Part shown: in pieces, positions 50,401 through 59,400 of the stretch
Layout: every line of letters starts with the position of its first letter
How positions within the stretch are numbered: the stretch's first letter is position 1
Assembly: GCF_932526225.1 (NCBI RefSeq)
Contig: NC_064044.1
Coordinates: forward strand, 5,121,747-5,185,746
Direction of reading: 5' to 3'
Source of the DNA: Nematostella vectensis
Taxonomy: Eukaryota; Cnidaria; Anthozoa; Actiniaria; Edwardsiidae
DNA: 64,000 nucleotides
The notes under the pieces: generated by a model
The model's input: only the letters and a program-made list of their open reading frames with translations
The model's database searches: none
What the model was told of the DNA's origin: nothing
Program-made: the position numbers and the translations under genes

Positions 50401-53400
50401 ACGAGGGCCAGGTCGGATGTGGTAATCATTTTTGACTCCCCAATTTTGCAAGATCTCCATCTCCACTCCGTTTCCAGACAAGTAAAAAAGAAAACGTATC
50501 AAGGGATTTTCTAAAGTTTTATAAGAAAAAAAATACTTTCACAGTAAATGATATTTGGAAACTGAATAATCATCGAAAAACTACATGGAAGATTGAAGCG
50601 GATTTCACAAACTTTTTGCATGATCCACGCTAGCCCGTGGAACATCCCCTTTAAAGCATGGCGTAAAATAACGTCATATCAAAAGAAGTTATCTACCTTC
50701 GCACGTGTCTCCACTGTAACCACTCTGGCACAAGCACTTGAATCCGCCTTGAAAACTGAGGCATTGCCCACCATTTTTACAGGGACTCGGTACGCACATA
50801 TCCAGCTCTGCCATAAACACAATGAATCAGACTGTCAGTTTGGGGATTTCTGATAACTGGGAGGGGGGGGGGGGGGGTTGCAACAATAGAGCACACATAC
50901 CCTGGCAATGCGTCCCTTTGTAGCGCGCCTGGCAGTGACACCTATAACCGCTGGTCGTCTCTACACATTCACCATCGTTATCACATGGATTCGGATGACA
51001 TCGATCCATATCTGGTTAAAATTATATAATTTTTATTTAGCGTCTCGGGGGCGCAATATTATTTTTTCTGAGGGAGGAATCACTTTATCTGTGAAATTAA
51101 AAATCTCAACTGTTGAGCATTGAATGGTATTTGAGGGTGCGATATTTATAAGAACATATCAATTGTTTATCTGTTACATAAAATGTTGTTTTAACATGAC
51201 CTGGCGTTAACCATACCGAGGGTACACAGCGTAATCTGTTATACCCAATCAGAGTGCACAAAGCGTAATCTTTTTTAACCAATCAGAGTGCAATAAAGCG
51301 CAATCTGTTATAAGCAATCATAATGAACAAAACGTAATCTGTTATGACCAATCATAGGGCATAAAAAGTAATGTATTCAAAGCCCGATTGAGAGAATCTA
51401 GAGGTGGTCTGGTAGTTGCCAGGGAATACAATAAGGCGGGAAGCTTAAAGAAGAATTGCTATGTGTCAAACGGTCACATGGGAACTAAACCCATTATTGC
51501 GGACGAATGCTTACCGTCACAATATAGACCCCTGTAGCCGGGTGCGCAAACGCACTTGAAGCCATTTTCGTGTTCTATACACCGCGCACCATTACGGCAC
51601 GTGTCCGCCTGGCAGCTATGACGAACTGTTAAAAAATAACTCGTTAAAACGGGCACATGACAATGTTTGGATAGTGCTTTCTTTTCAGGCCCCCTTTATT
51701 AAAGCGGCATTAAAGCCGGATTACTTCCGGAGATCCGACGGAATCTCAACCGCTAAAAGACAAAATAATCTTTTAGAGATATTTAACAGGCCATCCGCTC
51801 TAAATTATCAATCACATCCTCAAAGAAACTTCCAATAGACACATTGCTTTCAATATTTTGAAATATTTTTCGCGTTTTTTTAATCGACCGGAATCGACGC
51901 AGCTAAGCCGGCCTATCATCGTATTTCAAAATCATTGCAATAAATATTGCAGAATTATCCCAATTACATATTTGGTAATGACGGACAGATGAGAATTTGT
52001 GAATAGGGCTTTTATGTCAAAGCCACTAAGTAAGCCGGCTAAATACTTTTTATTGAATAAGTATTTGATCACCTACACTTGTATGTCAGGTAAATATTAG
52101 GTAACAATAAATTTATAAAATTTTTCAATCCCAAACAACTGTGCTAAAACGCTTACATTTCTGTATGGGCGAACAAAAAATGGGAAGATAATTTTAGAGC
52201 ATTTATTGATTTATTAGCCTTTTTTATTAAAAAAAACGCACCTTCGCACGATCTCCCGCTGAATCCAGATTTACACATGCATCTGAAGCTGGTATCTGTC
52301 TCAAAGCACGTGCCCCCGTTCTGACACGTGTTGGCTTGACATGGGCTTGGCTCTATAGAATACAACAATTATGCTATTATGCTATCATCTTATAGATATC
52401 ATCTAATGTATACCATGAGAATGTTGATATCACTGCTTCAAAATGGTATTTTTATTCCTTAGTCTTAGAGCCTGGTACACTGTAAATCGCGTCTTCACGG
52501 TCGCTGTTTACCCCAAATCTCGTTTCCAAAAGACTTCAAAGAATACCGAAAAAAAAAAAAAAAACAGAGAGAATATCTCTTCAAACATATGTATTTCAGA
52601 TGCTTTAGATATCCAATAATGGAGGTGGCCATTCGTATTTAACAAAAGAGCAAGCAGGGAAAAAAAATGGGATTCTAAAGTTATATTGCAAACTACAAAA
52701 TACTGATACTACAAAATACCAACTCTTGTATTGAGCGGTTTTAGATTGATTCTTATTCTACATAAAACCCATCCTCACGCGTCACAACCCTCTTATTCCC
52801 AAATGAACAAGGAGTTGAGGTCAGCTAACACGTGACCCGCTTTAACCAGGGCCCTTTTCATCCTTGCCCCTGGGGTATTAGAGGGGTGGACCCTGGCCAC
52901 GTGAACAGCTCTAACCAGGGCCCTTCTCCTCCTCTTATTCCCAAATGAACAAGGAGTTGAGGTCAGCTAACACGTGACCCGCTTTAACCAGGGCCCTTCT
53001 TATCCTTGCCCCTGGGGTATTAGAGGGGTGGACCCTGGCCATGTGACCAGCTCTAACCAGGGCCCTTCTCCTCCTCTTATTCCCAAATGGCCACGTGACC
53101 AGCCATACCAGGGCTCTTCCCTAGACCTGGATACCTACCATCACACACTTCGCCACGATATCCAGACGGACAACTACACTCGTACCCAGTACCGCTCAGC
53201 GTCTCCACGCACTTGCCACCGTTCATGCAAGGATTTTTCTGACACTTCCCTTGGGATGCTACAAAAATGCAATCATGATTAAAAGCCCCTGTTATTGTTT
53301 CCATTCCGACAGAGCAAAAAATGGCAATAGTTAACTTCACCGTAAGCTTCAATTTTTGCATAGAGGTTCCTTATGTTATGTTAACCAACATATCAAAAAG

Positions 53401-56400
53401 GGTTTTTTTTTTCTAATGGGTTCGTCTTCGAGATATGAAGCTTGAAGTGCAATTTTCAAATGTACAAAGTATGAATTCCCTCCGTTTTTAGGGAGAAGTC
53501 GGGCTCTGATCAGAAATTAAGCCAACTTTGCTCGAAAATTTCTAAATTTCATATCTTGTAAATTTTTTTTTAAATTTGGAATTGAATTAAGCTTTTGGTC
53601 AGAGGAACTCCTTGTATGTGGAATCTTATGAGCTTATATATTGAGAATTGGAAAATTTCATGCCATCTTTATGTTCTGTCTTTCATTCCATTTTGGAATA
53701 CTGATCAAATGTAGTTTATCTATTAACTTGTCTTAAGGCTAAACAATGCAGGATTTTTAATTTCTAAATATCAGTTTTCAATATCCGAAACACCCCCAAA
53801 AATATGGACAAAAACAATAACTGAAAAAAATGCAATAGGGATGTAGCTGTCATAATGTTGGTGGTGGTGATTATGCCAGTGGTGGCTTAGCTCGAGTGTC
53901 AGGCGATTTTATTTTTCAACTTTAGTGTATATACGTCATAGCGAACGATAAAAGGGCCTGACACTCGGGCTAGTGGTGGCTATGAAAAGACTAAGATGAT
54001 GGTGGCATCCCGCTGATGAAAATGATGATGATAAGCAGCGCTGTCGCTATAACGGATCTATTTTTGTGGTTATGTTATATGTACCAAGCCAGCTTTTGCC
54101 AAAAAATAAAAATAAAAATAGTGACAGGACTAAAACACGGCAAATTCTAAAAGTGTTCATGTTGCAATATTTACCTGCACAGACCATGCCTGAGTATCCA
54201 GGCCGGCAAACGCACTCGAATCCCGAGGGTTTCTCGATGCAGTGCCCGTCATTGAGGCAAGGGTTTGGCGAACAGCTACCACGGCGATCTGGCCACGTGA
54301 TAAAAATATTAGTAATTGCATAATGGTATTCACAAGTTTAAATTAATTTCCTTTGCAATGTAGCTCACATTTTTATATGTCAACCTAAAATTTGGCTTAT
54401 CTTCTTTTATGCCGACTTTTTAGAAAAATGTCCTTCTTACATGAAAATACCAGAGGCTTCAATAATTTTGAGCGAAGCGAACGAGCTTAAATCGCCTGTC
54501 GCCGTGAAGCTCGGAGCCTCTGGTACCCAGGGTAAAATGAAATGCTATTGCCGGGTTTCTTTATTTTCTATTTATTTACTTATTTATTTATTTATTTATT
54601 TATTTTTGTTTTGTTTGCATGGATAATAGGAGAAACATTTTGAACATGACGGAACATAAAATTATACCAGCAAAATTATCAGTTTGCGTTGTGTTTTATG
54701 GTCCGGAAATGGTTTCTTATCCGGAAGTAGATCTCAGTCTCCCCCGAAGTGTTGTGGTCAAAAGGTCAAATCGATGACCAACTTATTTTGCAAAGTATGG
54801 AAGAAAATCCGCTTCTCTAACTTAGATTGACTTGCGGTCGTATTTCCTCCTGCAAGAAGTCATCTTTATTCAAGGTTTGTATTGCTTGGTTGAGAAAATA
54901 TTATTGTGCTACTGTTTATATTCGCTAGTATAAAGTCAAATATTTTGGCGCCGAATTTGAACTTTAGTCGAGACGTGTTCGTTTGTCGGTAGTTCAAGAA
55001 TTCAAATACTTCAATTGTTCACTTGCAGCTACAATTCCTTAGATAACTTCCACGAAGCTCGCTAATCTAGCTTTTTATTATTGGAAAATAGAATGAAGTA
55101 GATGAAGAAAATGCTATTTTCAGGGTTGTCTGTTAGAAGCATCTCTAAAACTAAAACGTAACATGTTTCTCCACATTTAGCCTGCAGAATTAAATTTCTG
55201 TATAATTACAAGGTACATACCGCAGTTTTCTGACCATGTATTTATTTATCTTATTGACTCACCTTGGCAGTTTTTACCGCGAAATCCGTGCATACATGTG
55301 CAGTCATACCCGTCTGTGAGTTCCGTACATGAGCCGCCATTCATGCAGGGATTCGGTTGACAGCGGTCTTCCACTGAAAGGTGAGAATTTCAAATAAATT
55401 CGGGGACGGACTACTAGGACGGTGATGCGTTAGGGTTAAAAGAAGATAAACTTGGTTGGATTTCTTGTTTGGTCCCTGCAAATTTTACCCTGCTAACAGA
55501 AGCTTTTTCCTAGTATTTCTTAGTGTTGTATTTGTATCAGGGCCGTGGCAGGTGCCTTTTTTAAAAAAAAAAAAAAAAAAGAAAATACATGGAAGAGATT
55601 TAGTAGGGGCTTAGCTTTGCCCTTACCCCCTGTTTTCTTAATGTCTCTGTATCATTCATCCTTACCCCCTCCCCCCCTACCCCGACCAATATTTCGAGGC
55701 CTGCTAAGGCTCTATGTATTCGCTCTTTTGTTCTTCCTTTAAACATCGCGAAAACCCAGAGACGTGAGTCGGAAAGTAGCAGGGAATGCAAACGTGATTT
55801 ATGGCACGCCCTACTCTGCCTAGCTCATCATTAAATGGTGACAAGAAGGGGGGGGGGTCAATGAATAAAAGGAGGGCGGGGATGGGGATTTACCCAAGAA
55901 AATGAAATATAAGGATTAAGATCCCGACTTGGCCAAGTTGCCTTTTGTGTTCTCTTTGGAGCTACCGAGCCTCTTGTTATTTATCGTACGGACTTGATTT
56001 ACTTGCACGCATTATTTTTATTTCCATTGCTAGCACTTTTGAATTTTGTATTATGTTTTTCTTTACTTTTTTTTTCTTACACAACTTACTAACGATCACG
56101 TTTGATAAGCATTATGCAACCATAGAGAAAAAAAAAACGATGGAATTATGCATTTTTATTTTGCCTTGTTATCCCGATGTGTTGTCGTTACGCCAACGCT
56201 GGAAAAACAAGAATAACCCCGGCAAAGTGTAGCCTCTAATATAATGTGCTTTACAGTACGCAAAGGGCATGCCCTGGAATTTGACGGGTACGTCAAGTTT
56301 ACTGAAAGTGTGGCACGCGAACAAAGAGTTCGCTCAGCTTTGTGACGACTCACTGAACTGTGTGAGCTAAAATAATGGTGGAACCACTGATCCGATTTCA

Positions 56401-59400
56401 CCACCCACACACATCAGCTCGTGAAAATTCCTAGCATTTTAACGCTTTAATAAAGTTTTTCTCTAAAAAAATAAAAATAAAAACGCATTCTGTAGGTTGC
56501 ATTTGCAATGGTCTAAAATACGAAAACAACCAAAAACAAGCAAAACAACAAAAATAATAAAAAAAAACAACAAACTTCGGAACAGGAGAAACAATCAACA
56601 AAACTTAAGTGTATCGGTGCGATGATGGATGTAGAGTTGATTGAGCTCAATTGGTTGGCTGAATCTATTGCTCTTGGTGATTTAGTGTACAATCCTTATC
56701 AATGTGCTTACAAACTGTGCAAAACAGGAGATACAACGTATTTAGGGTTTTCTCCTCTCAGTCATAATTTTCTCTCTTTCCAAACTCTGTTTGGATTTTA
56801 AGAAAAAAATCGAAAAAAACATACAGTATATTTGGAGTTTGAATCAAAAGCCTTCCGCTTTCCATACATCTAGGTACACTTCTCTAAGCACTGTTAGTTT
56901 TGTCATACCTTCGCATTTCTCTCCTTTCCATCCAAGAGAGCAGGAACAGTCGTAGCTCTTCCCAGCTACTGAGCATTCCCCATCGTGTTCACAGGGGTTA
57001 GGCGCACACGGGTTATGAGCTTTGCGATGATGATGAGAAGGAAAATACGAAAAATAAGAATCAGCGTTTACCACCAAAGCCGCGCCATACACTAGAAATA
57101 CCCTACATAGCCAGATAAACCAGGACATTTGGGTAACAGCACCGCATGGGGCTTTGAAAAACCAAGAAACACAGCACCAATGGGTTCTTTGACCCAAATC
57201 GTGTTTTCACGCTATGGTAGAGCGAGCTTTTTGCTTGGGATGAATGGGTTATGTGAACCTTTTCAAAAGAAACAACCACAATAGACGAAACACCAATGAC
57301 CCAACAGGTGTTTGTGTTCAAGGCGCTAACTGTGTGAAAATTCACTGGCTTGGAACCATGACCTCATTTGACAGTTATGGTCTCAAGTTTGTAACGGTGT
57401 TATGTTTGATCGACTCTATGACGCCTTTGAATTTGTAAAGGCGTTAAAATTTTTGTTGTTGTGTCTCGTTACGGATTTATTTTGACTTTTTTGGACAATA
57501 AAGAGTTTGTTCTTTTGAACAAAGACTTCTGTCAAAAGACTTTTGACTTTTAAAAATTTTAATTAAATGTAATAACTCTCGAATATGTTTATGAAATTCG
57601 TGATGGTTGGTGTTCCTCGTTGTCAATCACATCACGTTTCCTTTCCGTAGTTCAAAATTATAAGAAAAGATGTTTGATTACTGCTTTCTCGAATCTTATT
57701 CACTCGAGAGGTTTGTTGGACAAACCGTACAAAAGCTGTAACAAGATATCACATAGTGTTCCATACAAACGTCATCAAGCAAAAATATTCTTCTTATTTA
57801 TTCAAAATTGATTTGACCAAGCATACAACATCCGCAATCATCAAGTATAAACTCCGTTGGTAAAGTTATGTATCGATACGTTTTTTTTTATCTCGGTTTA
57901 CCCTTGTATGGGGATCTGATCGATTTGCAGCCACATGTTAATAACTGTAGTTTATGCATCGAGCACAAATAGATAAATTACGTTACAAAACTATAGTAAC
58001 ATACTAAAAATGCTTACTTTTACATCGTTTTCCGGTATATCCCTGCTTGCATTCACAACGGAATCCATAGAGAAGATTTTTACATTTCCCGCCATTGTGA
58101 CAAGGGTTAGTTGAACAGAAGCCATCTGTGTGTAGAAATATACATTACAGCGTTATTTCAGCTGCATTTAGATTCATTGAATTAACTTCATAAATCCCAA
58201 TTGCTATTTTATATCATTTCAACTAGTCAATTCAATTCAAAAATTAGTTTTCTCTCTGTAAGACTCACTCCAATTTCCCTTTCTTATTTGTCCAAGAAAG
58301 ATGCAATCCTATGTGAAGTATCTCAAGGGGGAATAATAGGGCCTAATTTTTAAGTATCCCTCATCATGATCAAGTAGCTCTTGTTTGAATGAACATTTAA
58401 CTTGCAATGTTATTGGTGGCTAAATAAATTACTGCGTAAGTTTATGTGTGCTTGCTTTTAACCTTCACATGACTGTATTCTGTTTATTGTCAGTCTTTTT
58501 GGAAGTGCTACAAAGTGTGTGTTAAAACATTGGGAAATAGCAATAATCCTGTATGTTTTAGATTATATATATTCCTTTATTTGTATTTACTTTTTTTCTA
58601 TAAATGGTAAATTTTAGTTTGTATTTATCTACATTTAAATACTGTTATTCGAAGATCCCCTTGGTAGTGTCAATACACATATGCATCGTATTGTTCTGAT
58701 TCCTTATTCGCTATAAGTGGGACACAATTGGTAACACTTTTCATTTTCTACTGTCTACTGTTAGAACAAAGTGTTCATTGATTATTTTTGACAAGAGGTT
58801 TATTTTGTGAAGAAAATAAATAAACAATAAAAAGACATATATGTCATCTTGCAGGGGTAACGCCCAGTGTCAGGTTTGAATATATTATCGGGAACACTGT
58901 AAATTTTATCAAATTCATAATCTTCATTTTCCCAATTCTATTACGTAGCAGGAGGTTCTGTAACAACATCTCATCATTATTTCCCGTGGTTAGTTGATCT
59001 ATGATTACTTAACATTTAGAGCTGTGAAAAACGGACAAAGAAAGTCACAAGGCGGATCGGCCGTCTGTCAAGAATCAAAGACCGTGACAGAACCTTTCAA
59101 TTCTACCTGTCAATCTGAGATAAGGGTCATTGATTAAGAACACATGTTTGTCTCAATAGCCAACTGACAAATACTACTTCTTTATGATTTTTGGTTAAAA
59201 AAAAATATATTTATACGAAAAAAAATTCATATGCACTTGCATAGCATGTGGCCTACGACCAGTTGATTAAAGACATAATCTTAAGATTCTTAACATGTGT
59301 ATTAACATGTGCAATGAACCCTTCTGGAAAGGTAATTGGATTAACCTCATGATATGTAATAGAAAATTCTTCGTTTTGATCTACTTTAAAATATTCTGAA

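Noticed and set aside
57103-57438. Short frames on both strands beside EGF exon 56909-57019
   Set aside because: Not EGF-like and no splice phase connects them to the gene; probably intron.
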